21,118 bases of DNA, taken from the NCBI GenBank assembly GCA_011390985.1, contig JAABRJ010000293.1:1-21118 (forward strand), written 5' to 3'. Positions 6,841 through 13,431 of this stretch are shown piece by piece. Within the stretch, counting starts at the first letter, position 1. Every line of letters starts with the position of its first letter. Source of the stretch: Desulfobacteraceae bacterium. Its GTDB lineage: Bacteria; Desulfobacterota; Desulfobacteria; Desulfobacterales; JAABRJ01. A model generated the notes under the pieces. It was not told where the DNA came from. It saw only the letters and a program-made list of their open reading frames with translations, and made no database searches. The position numbers and the translations under genes were made by a program.

Positions 6841-6966
6841 GAAAAGCGCCGCCAGCCGCTCCCGCCGGAAGTCGAAGATCGCCCGCAGCCGTTTCCGCAC
6901 TGCCGTTTTGTGCAGCAGCCGCCCCAGTGGGCCGTAGGGCAGGGCGTAGTGCACCACATCAAGGGC
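6823..6966 (-). pseudogene. C-terminal remnant of an SRPBCC-family protein
   Basis: On the minus strand, about 45 residues read LDVVHYALPYGPLGRLLHKT followed by VRKRLRAIFDFRRERLAALF and a stop at 6825-6823. This closely resembles the conserved C-terminus of SRPBCC (START/Bet v1-like) ligand-binding proteins, normally about 150 aa, whose last part typically reads YALPFGPLGRLAH...VRxQLxxIFxYRxxxL. Nothing upstream in any frame continues the fold: the preceding DNA belongs to the methyltransferase gene, read in a different frame and ending at 6978. The open frame can be extended to 7014, but those residues are not SRPBCC-like and overlap the methyltransferase. It looks like the tail of a gene whose front was lost by deletion or replacement. 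Translation seems unlikely, as no good ribosome site precedes it. Confidence 0.6.
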
Positions 6967-6977
6967 CCCGGATGCCG

Positions 6978-8204
6978 TTATTTTTTGCCCGATTCCTGGC
7001 GGCGCTGGCCCCACACCGCGTAAACCGGGTCCGAATAGAGCAGCTGCATGGCGTATTTGTCGTCCGCGGGTCTTGGCAGGCCGCGCATGGAAAAAGTTTC
7101 CAGGTGGTCGAAGGCCTTTGAGGCGTGAAAGTACGCCAGGACGAGGCCCATGCGCTCGAACTCGTGGGTTTCCTGCCAGACGCGGATGGCCTTGGGGGGG
7201 AACCAGCGGTTGGAAAAGGTCGTGATGAACCGACCGCCCGCTTTAAGAACCCGCGCCACCTCGCGGAAAACCGCAAACGGCTGGACCAGGTACTCCACCG
7301 ACACCGTGCAGACAACGGCATCGAAGCTGCCGTCGGCAAACGGCAGACGCGGGTCCTGATTCAGGTCGTGCACCACCCGTTCGTCCAGCCGGGGGTTGGC
7401 GTCCAACTCAGCCGCATTCAGCCCCAGGCCGGTGACCTTTCCCAGTTTAAGCTGCACCGGTAAGTGCGATTTCCAGCTGGCCATCAAGTCCAGAACCCGG
7501 TCGCCGGGCGCCAGCAGCTTTTCGTAAAGCCTGGTGATCACGGCGATCGCCTGGCGGTCGAGGTGATCCACCAGGCGCGGCTTTTCGTAGAACACCAGAT
7601 CGTCGCTTTGGTCTTCGCGCGCAAAGGGGCGGCCGGAGAAAAAATCCGTGGGCTGGCCCTGCCAGCGGACCTGCATGCCCGGGCCCTTGAGGGCGGCTTC
7701 GACCCAGTCGTTGCTGGTGCCCCCCAGTTCGCCATGCTTGGCCCGGACCTCGCGGACAATTCCCTCGACCACCAGATCGGCGGCGGACAGGCAGTGGTTG
7801 AAGTCGGCCTTCAGGTGGCTGTCGCTGAGATCGGCGCAGCGGAACGGCTCGTTGTTGCCGCTGAAGATCCCCGGCAGGTCCCGGAGGATCCCTTTGGGGT
7901 AGAATCGGCCGCGGCGCAGGGTGATATTGAGGTCGGCCAGCATGCGGTCGTTGACCTGGAGGCGTTTGAGCGCTTGAAGCTGGCCGGCGGTGTGAGGGGC
8001 TGTCAGGGTCCCGGCCGGAAAGGCCACGCTGAAGCGTTCGCCGGCGGTCTTGCCGAGGAGAGCGCACTGGAGTTTGGCCGGGAACAGGTCCCGCCAGAAG
8101 TTGATGCGGTCGGTATGAAAGCACTCGGTGTGGACGGCCTCGGGGCTTTGCCAGTGGAAACGGAAATCCACCGCGGCGAAGGCGTCTTCGCTTGTCAGCA
8201 GCAT
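6978..8204 (-). CDS. SAM-dependent methyltransferase with divergent motif I and N-terminal extension
   Basis: A 408-aa two-part protein. Residues ~205-400 form a class I methyltransferase fold: VLDLMASWKSHLP (237-249) at motif I, FDAVVCTVSVEYL (294-306) at motif IV, and EVARVLKAGGRFITTFSNRW (315-334) at the post-motif strand. Motif I lacks the usual GxGxG; an ASWxSHLP loop like this is known from a group of plant and cyanobacterial putative methyltransferases. Residues 1-200 are of uncertain fold. GERFSVAFPAGTL (55-67) is faintly reminiscent of FKBP/SlyD-type domains, but I would not assign it. Start at 8204 is supported by AAGGAG 7 nt upstream. It is transcribed away from the 8325 gene and is followed directly by the SRPBCC remnant. 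The methyl acceptor is unknown. Confidence 0.75.
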   Translation of the reverse strand: MLLTSEDAFAAVDFRFHWQSPEAVHTECFHTDRINFWRDLFPAKLQCALLGKTAGERFSVAFPAGTLTAPHTAGQLQALKRLQVNDRMLADLNITLRRGRFYPKGILRDLPGIFSGNNEPFRCADLSDSHLKADFNHCLSAADLVVEGIVREVRAKHGELGGTSNDWVEAALKGPGMQVRWQGQPTDFFSGRPFAREDQSDDLVFYEKPRLVDHLDRQAIAVITRLYEKLLAPGDRVLDLMASWKSHLPVQLKLGKVTGLGLNAAELDANPRLDERVVHDLNQDPRLPFADGSFDAVVCTVSVEYLVQPFAVFREVARVLKAGGRFITTFSNRWFPPKAIRVWQETHEFERMGLVLAYFHASKAFDHLETFSMRGLPRPADDKYAMQLLYSDPVYAVWGQRRQESGKK

Positions 8205-8243
8205 GGGAAAGCTCCTTGCGTGAGAGGGAAAATAACACCGAGT

Positions 8244-8271
8244 AATCTAAGACGACCCCGCAGAAAGTAAA
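8244..8271 (-). promoter_or_regulatory. candidate sigma-70 promoter for the methyltransferase gene
   Basis: On the minus strand, TTTACT (8271-8266) and TAGATT (8249-8244), each 4 of 6, are 16 nt apart. They lie about 40 nt upstream of the ATG at 8204, in the only AT-richer patch of the divergent intergenic region. Confidence 0.35.
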
Positions 8272-8324
8272 GGTGCGGCGAGGGACGGCGAACGCCCCCG
8301 CCGTGCGGGGCCGGGGAGACGCCC

Positions 8325-9320
8325 GTGGACTTGATCACCCTGGCTTTTTCGATTCATCGGCCTGAAATTCTGCCGCTGGCCGCCGATCTGATGGCGGCCC
8401 ACGACGCCGTTTTCCTCGAGGAGCCGCCCACCCCGGGCTTTGCCGCCATGCTGCGCGGGGAGCTGCCGGTAGCGGAATATCTGTTGGAAAGCGAAACCGA
8501 GTACCCGGAGTTCGGCCGCCGGACCTGTGATCTGCTCCAGGACCTGTCGCGGCGCGGCAAGCCGATTTTCCAGGTGGAGCCTTTTCTGGAAGCCCTGGTG
8601 GGGATCCATGATTTTTTTGCCGACGGCGGCCGTCCGCCCGAGCTGACCCCGGGATCGGTGGCCGCGCGCGTCTATGCTGCCGAGAAGGCGGCCACCGCTG
8701 CCCTGCTGGCCTACTACCGAACCGTTATGACGGGGTCGTTTGCGGCGGCCCTGGCGGCCGTCAAGGACTTTGCCGCGGTGGACGCGGCGCGTTTCCGGCT
8801 GCGGGACGAGCTGCGGGCCGACGCCCTGATTCCCCGGATGGCGGAGCATGGCCGGGTTTACATCGAGGCCGGGGAGATTCACCATGGCCTCTGGGGCGCG
8901 CTGCATACCCGTCTGGCCGGCCGCGGGCGGCTGCGCGCGCACTACCTCTCCGCGCCGGTGGTCCGCAAGTTGACCGGGCGCGGCCGTTTGGCCGGGCCCG
9001 GCGACCGCCTCACGCTGCTTTACCTTTATCACCCCCGCAGCCGCGATGCCCGGCTGGACCTCCTGGCCGCCCGCAGCCTGGTCTACAACAAGCTGCTGAC
9101 CAAGGAGGAGATGCCGGCGGGCCCCGGCGAATTCCCCCACACCCGGGATGAGGTGGCCACCATCCAGGTGGTGCAGCGGCTGTCGCTCGGCGACTGTAAA
9201 CAGCTTTTTCCCGTCATTCGGCGCCTGGGCACGGCGGCCGCCCGGGAACTGGTGCGGACTCACCTGCAGCACGCCGGCGACCGGCGCTGGCCGTCGATCT
9301 GGAGCGCCGCCCGCGGATAG
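8325..9320 (+). CDS. uncharacterised protein, possibly TraB/TIKI (EreA-ChaN-like) superfamily
   Basis: A 331-aa soluble protein. It starts with GTG at 8325, supported by GGGGAG 6 nt upstream; no ATG start fits. The N-terminus (strand LITLAFSIHRPE with H11, then AVFLEEP with E32-E33) and a later block (RDELRADALIPRM at 160-172, then strand GRVYIEAGEIHHGLWGAL at 176-192) resemble the TraB/PrgY/EreA/ChaN (TIKI) superfamily layout. In that family a His and a Glu pair after the first strands and a GxxH-type strand near the end build the putative hydrolase site. The match is by pattern only and distant. The C-terminal third (residues ~225-320) is helical and charged and not recognised. It is divergent from the methyltransferase gene and followed by 200 nt containing the three-way-junction element. 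The reading frame itself is secure. Confidence 0.7.
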   Translation: MDLITLAFSIHRPEILPLAADLMAAHDAVFLEEPPTPGFAAMLRGELPVAEYLLESETEYPEFGRRTCDLLQDLSRRGKPIFQVEPFLEALVGIHDFFADGGRPPELTPGSVAARVYAAEKAATAALLAYYRTVMTGSFAAALAAVKDFAAVDAARFRLRDELRADALIPRMAEHGRVYIEAGEIHHGLWGALHTRLAGRGRLRAHYLSAPVVRKLTGRGRLAGPGDRLTLLYLYHPRSRDARLDLLAARSLVYNKLLTKEEMPAGPGEFPHTRDEVATIQVVQRLSLGDCKQLFPVIRRLGTAAARELVRTHLQHAGDRRWPSIWSAARG

Positions 9321-9367
9321 TCCTGGGTATTCGCGCGGGGCCATGGGATTGGTGGCAAAAAATTCGA

Positions 9368-9421
9368 GGGCATCCGACCCGTGGTGGTCGGGTAACGGAC
9401 TTGAAACGTCCGAAAATGCCC
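9368..9421 (+). ncRNA. possible structured RNA: three-way junction of three perfect stems
   Basis: Outer stem P1 pairs GGGCAT (9368-9373) with ATGCCC (9416-9421). Inside it lie P2, CCGACC (9374-9379) with GGTCGG (9386-9391) and a CGTGGT loop, and P3, CGGAC (9396-9400) with GTCCG (9408-9412) and a 7-nt TTGAAAC loop. Junction strands are 0, GTAA and AAA. The three stems are perfect and nested, in the leader region before the DUF1475 gene (ATG at 9523) and 47 nt after the previous stop. No known riboswitch or ribozyme consensus was recognised. The fold is also possible on the minus strand. Chance pairing in GC-rich DNA cannot be excluded. Confidence 0.4.
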
Positions 9422-9522
9422 CTACTTTTACCCAATTGGTTTTTTCCCGCGGCAGCGCGGTGCGCCCAGGACCCACGGGCCGGGCGTGCGCCTGCTGCTT
9501 TGGCTTTAAGAAAGCGTGCCGC

Positions 9523-9858
9523 ATGCGGATCGCCTTGAAACTGCTCTTCGTGTTTATCCTGCTGGGTATGCTGGCGATTACCACCGCCGCCAGCCTGCAG
9601 CAGGGGATCGTGCCGGCCGCCCGCAGTCTGTGGCCGGATTTGTGGTTCCGGGCCACCCTGCTGGATGCCTATTTCGGCTTTCTGACCTTCTGCATCTGGG
9701 TCTTCTACAAGGAGCAGCGGCCCCGCGCGCGCGCAGCCTGGTTTGTGCTGATCATGTGCCTCGGCAACATCGCCATGGCCGTCTATGTCCTGGTCCAGCT
9801 GTTTCGCCTGGAACCCGGGGTGCCGCTGGCGACCCTTTTGACCCGGAGGAACCCATGA
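9523..9858 (+). CDS. DUF1475 family membrane protein
   Basis: A 111-aa integral membrane protein with three hydrophobic segments (about residues 4-24, 43-62 and 71-92). The central motif DAYFGFLTFCIWVFYKE followed by WFVLIMCLGNIAMAVYVLVQ is typical of the DUF1475 family, whose function is unknown. The longer frame upstream is not credible: it would need residues from 9148 onward that overlap the previous gene. The ATG at 9523 begins just before the first helix, although its ribosome binding site is weak (AAGAAAG about 7 nt upstream). It overlaps the next gene through ATGA, so translation is probably coupled. The neighbourhood with a CFA-synthase-family enzyme hints at membrane lipids. Confidence 0.8.
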   Translation: MRIALKLLFVFILLGMLAITTAASLQQGIVPAARSLWPDLWFRATLLDAYFGFLTFCIWVFYKEQRPRARAAWFVLIMCLGNIAMAVYVLVQLFRLEPGVPLATLLTRRNP

Positions 9859-10340
9859 ATCTGCAAGGCCTGTGGGAAAAAAAGGTGATTCGCCCGATCC
9901 TGGCCGTGCTCAGGCAGGGGGCCACGGCGCCCAAGATCGCCCTCGGCATCGCCTGTGGCGTCAGCCTTGGCGTTTTTCCGATGCTGGGAGCCACCACCGT
10001 GCTTTGCGCCTTGGCTGCGCTGGTCTTCCGGCTGAACCTGGCGGCCATTCAACTGGTCAACTGTATCGTGTACCCGTTCCAGATTCTGCTGTTGATCCCT
10101 TTTTTTCGGGCCGGTGACCGGCTCTTCCGGGTCGAGCCGCTGGCCCTTTCGGTGGGGGATGTGCTGGCCTTGATCGAGGCCGATGGCTGGGGCGCGGTCC
10201 TGCTGCTGTGGGACACCACCCTGCGCGCCATCGCGGTCTGGCTGATGGTCGGGCCGATTGCCACCCTGCTGCTGTACCTGGTGTTTAAACCTGTCATTCA
10301 GCGTCTGGCGCTTCGCGGCGCGCCCCGGGGGGGCGCCTGA
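9855..10340 (+). CDS. DUF2062 domain membrane protein
   Basis: A 161-aa membrane protein. The segment APKIALGIACGVSLGVFPMLGATTVLC (about residues 24-50) is the DUF2062 signature, with the Gly-rich G-F-P-x-x-G turn. It is followed by NLAAIQLVNCIVYPFQILLLIPFFRAG. Hydrophobic helices lie near residues 28-58, 61-84 and 122-149. The family is found alone or fused to glycosyltransferases and has no established biochemical role. The start at 9855 overlaps the stop of the DUF1475 gene (ATGA) and has CGGAGGA 4 nt upstream. It precedes the CFA-synthase-like gene by 192 nt, which seems long for the same tight operon but is on the same strand. Confidence 0.85.
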   Translation: MNLQGLWEKKVIRPILAVLRQGATAPKIALGIACGVSLGVFPMLGATTVLCALAALVFRLNLAAIQLVNCIVYPFQILLLIPFFRAGDRLFRVEPLALSVGDVLALIEADGWGAVLLLWDTTLRAIAVWLMVGPIATLLLYLVFKPVIQRLALRGAPRGGA

Positions 10341-10532
10341 GATGGAGATGGCCCGCGCCGCGCACCTGAAGGCCGCCCCGCACGCGCGTCGGCGGTTGCC
10401 ACCGGCGGGCTTCAAGCTGCGATCCCCACGGCCGGCAGTTTAGCGACCGGCTGAATACGGGTGCCGATAAAAAGGACCTGCACAGGCTTGGATCGTTTTG
10501 CCCCCGAAACAACACTCCGGGAGGGAGGCCCC

Positions 10533-11573
10533 ATGAAGGTTCTGATGGCTCTTGCAGAGCGGGCGCTGCTGCCCGACCCGCTCATCCGGCTGGGGATCCG
10601 CATGCTCAGCCGCCAACGGCTGCGGGTGGAGGGGCGGGGGGATCTCGCGGCGCGGCGCCGGCGCCAGCAGGCATTTATCCAAGGGCTGCGGCGCAGCCCC
10701 ATCGCCGTGGCCACCGGCGCGGCCAACCGGCAGCACTACGCGCTGCCGCCGGCCTTCTTCGAGAAGGTGCTGGGTCGGCGGATGAAATACAGCGCCTGCT
10801 ACTGGCCGGTCGGCACAAAGAGGCTCGACGCCGCCGAAGAGGCCATGCTGGCGCTGACCTGCCGTCGTGCGGGGATCGAAGACGGCATGCAGATCCTGGA
10901 GCTGGGCTGCGGCTGGGGGGCGGTTTCCCTCTGGATGGCCGAAAAATACCCCCACAGTCGGATCCTGGCGGTCTCCAACTCCCGGCCCCAGCAGGCGTTC
11001 ATCCGCGCTCGCTGCCGCCGGCGCGGGCTCACCAACCTGGCGGTGGAAACCGCCGACATCAACCGCTTCCAGACCCCCCGGCGCTTTGACCGCGTGGTCT
11101 CGGTGGAGATGTTTGAACACATGCGCAACTGGCCGCGGCTGCTGGCGCAGGTCAGCGGCTGGCTGCAGCCTGAGGGCCGGCTCTTCGTGCACATCTTCAG
11201 CCACCGCAGCCTGGCTTACGCCTTTGAAACCGAGGGCAGCGACAACTGGATGGGCCGGCACTTTTTTACCGGTGGGATGATGCCCTCCGACGACCTGATG
11301 CTCTATTTCCAGGACCACCTCAGCGTGGAGGACCACTGGTGCGTCGGGGGGCGCCACTACCAGAAGACCGCCGAGGCCTGGCTGGCCAAGCTGGATGCCG
11401 CGCGCAAGACGCTGCTGCCGGTGATGGGGTCGGTTTACGGCGCCCCCCGGGCGGCCGTCTGGCTTCAACGCTGGCGGATCTTTTTTATGGCCTGCGCCGA
11501 GCTGTGGGGGTATCGCGGCGGCCGGGAATGGATCGTTTCGCACTACCGCCTGCGCCCCCACGGGCCGCGCTAA
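10533..11573 (+). CDS. cyclopropane-fatty-acyl-phospholipid synthase family methyltransferase
   Basis: A 346-aa SAM-dependent methyltransferase of the CFA synthase (pfam02353-type) family. Motif I is ILELGCGWGAVSL (121-133). The preceding HYALPPAFFEKVLG...MKYSACYWP (68-92) and the later SVEMFEHMRNW (190-200) and HIFSHRS (220-226) are family hallmarks. True CFA synthases add a methylene bridge to unsaturated acyl chains of membrane phospholipids. This subgroup, with MKYSACYW and GTKRLDAAEEAML, is closer to the coclaurine N-methyltransferase-like branch, so the acceptor is uncertain. The ATG at 10533 has GGGAGG 6 nt upstream. The in-frame upstream extension to 10461 is not family-like. Its stop codon overlaps that of the convergent Nudix gene by 4 nt. 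Confidence 0.88.
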   Translation: MKVLMALAERALLPDPLIRLGIRMLSRQRLRVEGRGDLAARRRRQQAFIQGLRRSPIAVATGAANRQHYALPPAFFEKVLGRRMKYSACYWPVGTKRLDAAEEAMLALTCRRAGIEDGMQILELGCGWGAVSLWMAEKYPHSRILAVSNSRPQQAFIRARCRRRGLTNLAVETADINRFQTPRRFDRVVSVEMFEHMRNWPRLLAQVSGWLQPEGRLFVHIFSHRSLAYAFETEGSDNWMGRHFFTGGMMPSDDLMLYFQDHLSVEDHWCVGGRHYQKTAEAWLAKLDAARKTLLPVMGSVYGAPRAAVWLQRWRIFFMACAELWGYRGGREWIVSHYRLRPHGPR

Positions 11574-12109
11574 AACGTCGGGCGGCGGATCTGGCCGGTG
11601 TGAAAGGTGAAGGTGCCGGCCCGGCGGTCCTCAAAATAGCGTTTCAGGGTTTCGCTGACCACCTGGAAGGCCAGTTCGTCCCAGGGGATCTGGTCCTCAT
11701 CGAAGAGCCGCACATCCAGGCTTTCCTGCCCGGCCGCAAATTCACAGGTGGCCAAATGGGCCCTGAAAAAGAAATATATCTGGTTGACGAAGGTCAGGTC
11801 GTAGAGGGCGTAGGGCAGGACCGCGGCGGACCGGGCGCCGGCCTCTTCGTAGAGCTCCCGGATGGCCCCCTCCGAAACCCGTTCGCCGTTTTCGAGGTAT
11901 CCGGCCGGAAGCGTCCACTTGCCGTAGCGCGGTTCGATGGCCCGGCGGCAGAGCAATATCCGGTTTTGCCACTCGGGGATGCAGCCGACGACCATCTTGG
12001 GGTTCTCGTAGTGGATCGCCCCGCAAGCCGCGCAGCAGTGGCGCGGGCGGTCATCGCCGGCTGGAATGGCTGTGGTGATTTTTCCGCCGCAGCGGGAGCA
12101 GTAGTTCAT
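11570..12109 (-). CDS. zinc-ribbon Nudix hydrolase, FAD/ADP-ribose pyrophosphatase-like
   Basis: A 179-aa protein. The N-terminal zinc ribbon has C4-x2-C7 and C26-x2-C29. The Nudix box is canonical: G70-x5-E76-x7-R84-E-L-x-E88-E89-x-G91-A92. The stretch IHYENPKMVVGCIPEW with LLCRRAIEPRYGKWTLPAGYLENGE closely follows the Arabidopsis NUDX23-type family, which hydrolyses FAD and ADP-ribose. A flavin or ADP-ribose substrate is therefore likely but inferred. MNYCSRCG at 12109 is chosen as start: AAGGA lies 7 nt upstream and the zinc ribbon begins at once; the in-frame extension to 12163 is not conserved-looking. It is the last of a run of minus-strand genes and converges on the CFA-synthase-like gene with a 4-nt overlap of stops. 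It differs from the other Nudix gene at 621, so this is not a recent duplication. Confidence 0.9.
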   Translation of the reverse strand: MNYCSRCGGKITTAIPAGDDRPRHCCAACGAIHYENPKMVVGCIPEWQNRILLCRRAIEPRYGKWTLPAGYLENGERVSEGAIRELYEEAGARSAAVLPYALYDLTFVNQIYFFFRAHLATCEFAAGQESLDVRLFDEDQIPWDELAFQVVSETLKRYFEDRRAGTFTFHTGQIRRPTF

Positions 12110-12202
12110 TCGGAGTCCTTTTCGCCTGGTCCGGGGGGAAGTGCCCGGCATCTTGGACGGCATCGGCCGGCCTCTCCCCCGGCGGGCGTGCGCCCGTCGC
12201 CT

Positions 12203-12406
12203 TCAGGCCCCGCGCTTGCGGCGTTCGCTGACGGTTTCGCCGCCGATTCCCCAGCTGTCGGTACCGACCTCCTCGATCACGACCACCGTGGTCTGGGGGT
12301 TTTTACCGAGCACCTCCTGCAACAGGCGGGTGGCGCCGGCGATGAGCTGCGCTTTTTTTTCTGGGGTGACGCCTTCGTTGGTGATCTTGATGTTGACAAA
12401 CGGCAT
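12203..12406 (-). CDS. 4-oxalocrotonate tautomerase family protein
   Basis: A 67-aa protein of normal size for the tautomerase superfamily. After Met removal the N-terminal Pro (MPFVNIKIT) would be the catalytic base in keto-enol tautomerisation. GVTPEKKAQLIAGATRLLQEVLGK forms the expected helix, and TVVVIEEVGTDSWGIGGE matches the second strand and the conserved WGIGG turn. Members work as oligomers in the cytoplasm, but the native substrate is usually unknown; there are no aromatic-degradation genes nearby. AAAGGAG lies 6 nt before the ATG, and a perfect 9-bp palindrome sits directly upstream of that ribosome site. The cupin gene is 146 nt upstream on the same strand. Confidence 0.88.
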   Translation of the reverse strand: MPFVNIKITNEGVTPEKKAQLIAGATRLLQEVLGKNPQTTVVVIEEVGTDSWGIGGETVSERRKRGA

Positions 12407-12423
12407 GCCGTCTCCTTTGGGGG

Positions 12424-12442
12424 TCAGGGGGCCCCTGACCGC
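12424..12442. promoter_or_regulatory. perfect palindrome upstream of the tautomerase gene
   Basis: GGTCAGGGG (12424-12432) and CCCCTGACC (12434-12442) are perfect inverted 9-mers around a single G. The element lies 5 nt upstream of the tautomerase Shine-Dalgarno sequence, between the cupin and tautomerase genes. The near-absence of a loop favours a dimeric-repressor operator over an RNA hairpin. No regulator gene is adjacent. Confidence 0.4.
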
Positions 12443-12552
12443 TTCGGCGGGGTGATGTCGGTGGGTTGGAAGCCTGACGCGAACCCGAATCGGCCGGTGA
12501 GTGCCGGCCCATCGGGTTGCGCTGCCGCTGGGAGCTGTTTTTGCCCTGGCCG

Positions 12553-12870
12553 TCAGGATTTGATCATCGTCAGCATCATCTTGAACTTTTTGACGGCCCG
12601 CAGGGCGTGCGGTTCATGGGCTGGCATGATGATCATCTCGCCTTGGGACACCCGATGGGGGCGGCCCGCAATGATGATTTCGGCTTCACCGTCCAGCACC
12701 AGCGCCATGGCATCGAACGGCGCCGTGTGCTCGCTCAGCCCCTGGCCCTGGTCGAAGGCGAAGAGCGTGACGGTGCCGGTTTTCTTCTGGATCAGGGTTT
12801 TGCTGACCACCGACATGTCCTGATAGGCCACCATGTCCACCAGAGAACTGGGTTTGGCTTCATCTGTCAT
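12553..12870 (-). CDS. small cupin-domain protein
   Basis: A 105-aa single-domain cupin. Motif 1 is GLSEHTAPFDAMALVLDGEAEI (44-65) and motif 2 is PHRVSQGEMIIMPAHEPHALRA (71-92). Metal-binding candidates are H48, H85 and H88; the second His and the Glu of the classical motif 1 are A50 and D53, so metal binding may be altered or absent. The look is that of the short stand-alone cupins found widely in anaerobes, with no assigned reaction. The start at 12870 has AAAGGA about 7 nt upstream. It lies between the yajD-like gene (94 nt) and the tautomerase gene (146 nt) on the same strand. Confidence 0.85.
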   Translation of the reverse strand: MTDEAKPSSLVDMVAYQDMSVVSKTLIQKKTGTVTLFAFDQGQGLSEHTAPFDAMALVLDGEAEIIIAGRPHRVSQGEMIIMPAHEPHALRAVKKFKMMLTMIKS

Positions 12871-12964
12871 TGGGGTGTCCTTTCCGTGCTGCGCTGAATT
12901 CAGGCCGTCGCGCGGGCGGTCGCGATCGCGGCCCGCCGGCCGTTTAGGTCTCTGCGGGGTTCGG

Positions 12965-13357
12965 CTAATCCGGTTTTTTCTTCAGCAGGTGCGCCAGGGC
13001 GGCAAACGGGGAGTGGGTCAGGGCCTCCGGGTCTTCCTCGGGGGCGGTGTCGTTTGCGCCTTCCACGTGGTCGATGTAGCGGCTGTGCTCGTTGTCATGG
13101 CAGTAGAGGCACAGGTTCTCCCAGTTGCTGCCGTCCGGCGGGTTGTTGTCGTGGTTGTGGTCCTTGTGATGGACCGTCAGCATGCGCAGATTCTTGCCGG
13201 AAAACTCGCGGCCGCAGCGGGCGCAGATCCATGGGTGGATTCGCAGGGATTGCTCCCGGTAGCCTTTCAGGCGCGCCTCGCGCGCCTTGCGGGCTTCGGC
13301 CACCACACGTTGCATGCCGGCCTGAGCTTCCGGCGCCTTGGAGTTCTTGGCAGCCAT
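12965..13357 (-). CDS. yajD: HNH nuclease family protein YajD
   Basis: A 130-aa protein that matches E. coli YajD (115 aa) through most of its length. Shared features are GYRE..L.I.PW (32-43), C45-x2-C48, LTVHHKDHNHDNNPPDGSNWENLCLYCHDNEHSRY (60-94) and a C-terminal PFA.L.....KK. The core is a zinc-stabilised HNH fold: C45, C48, C83 and C86 hold zinc, and H63-H64 with N78 and H87 supply the HNH active site. The role of YajD is not established; nuclease activity is assumed from the fold. The frame is open further upstream to 13678, but MAAKNSKAPE at 13357 has AAAGGAAA 6 nt before it and matches family length. The N-terminal ~25 residues are charged and longer than in E. coli. Confidence 0.9.
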   Translation of the reverse strand: MAAKNSKAPEAQAGMQRVVAEARKAREARLKGYREQSLRIHPWICARCGREFSGKNLRMLTVHHKDHNHDNNPPDGSNWENLCLYCHDNEHSRYIDHVEGANDTAPEEDPEALTHSPFAALAHLLKKKPD

Positions 13358-13431
13358 GTCGTTTCCTTTGACCTCCCGGTGGTTGTCGAACTTGTGAAAT
13401 TTCCGGATGCCGGCGCGGCGCGCCCCGGAGG

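Noticed and set aside
9396..9412. A 5-bp stem with 7-nt loop TTGAAAC, resembling a tRNA anticodon arm (would read GAA)
   Set aside because: No T arm, acceptor stem or TTC-containing loop flanks it; P1 and P2 do not fit a tRNA cloverleaf.
8247..9656. Long minus-strand frame opposite the 8325-9320 gene
   Set aside because: GC-rich antisense shadow with low-complexity Gly/Gln/Arg composition; the plus-strand frame has a ribosome site and coherent strand/helix pattern.
12922..12929. GCGATCGC palindrome (also near 7544), similar to the HIP1 repeat of cyanobacteria
   Set aside because: Only two copies were seen, as expected by chance in GC-rich DNA.
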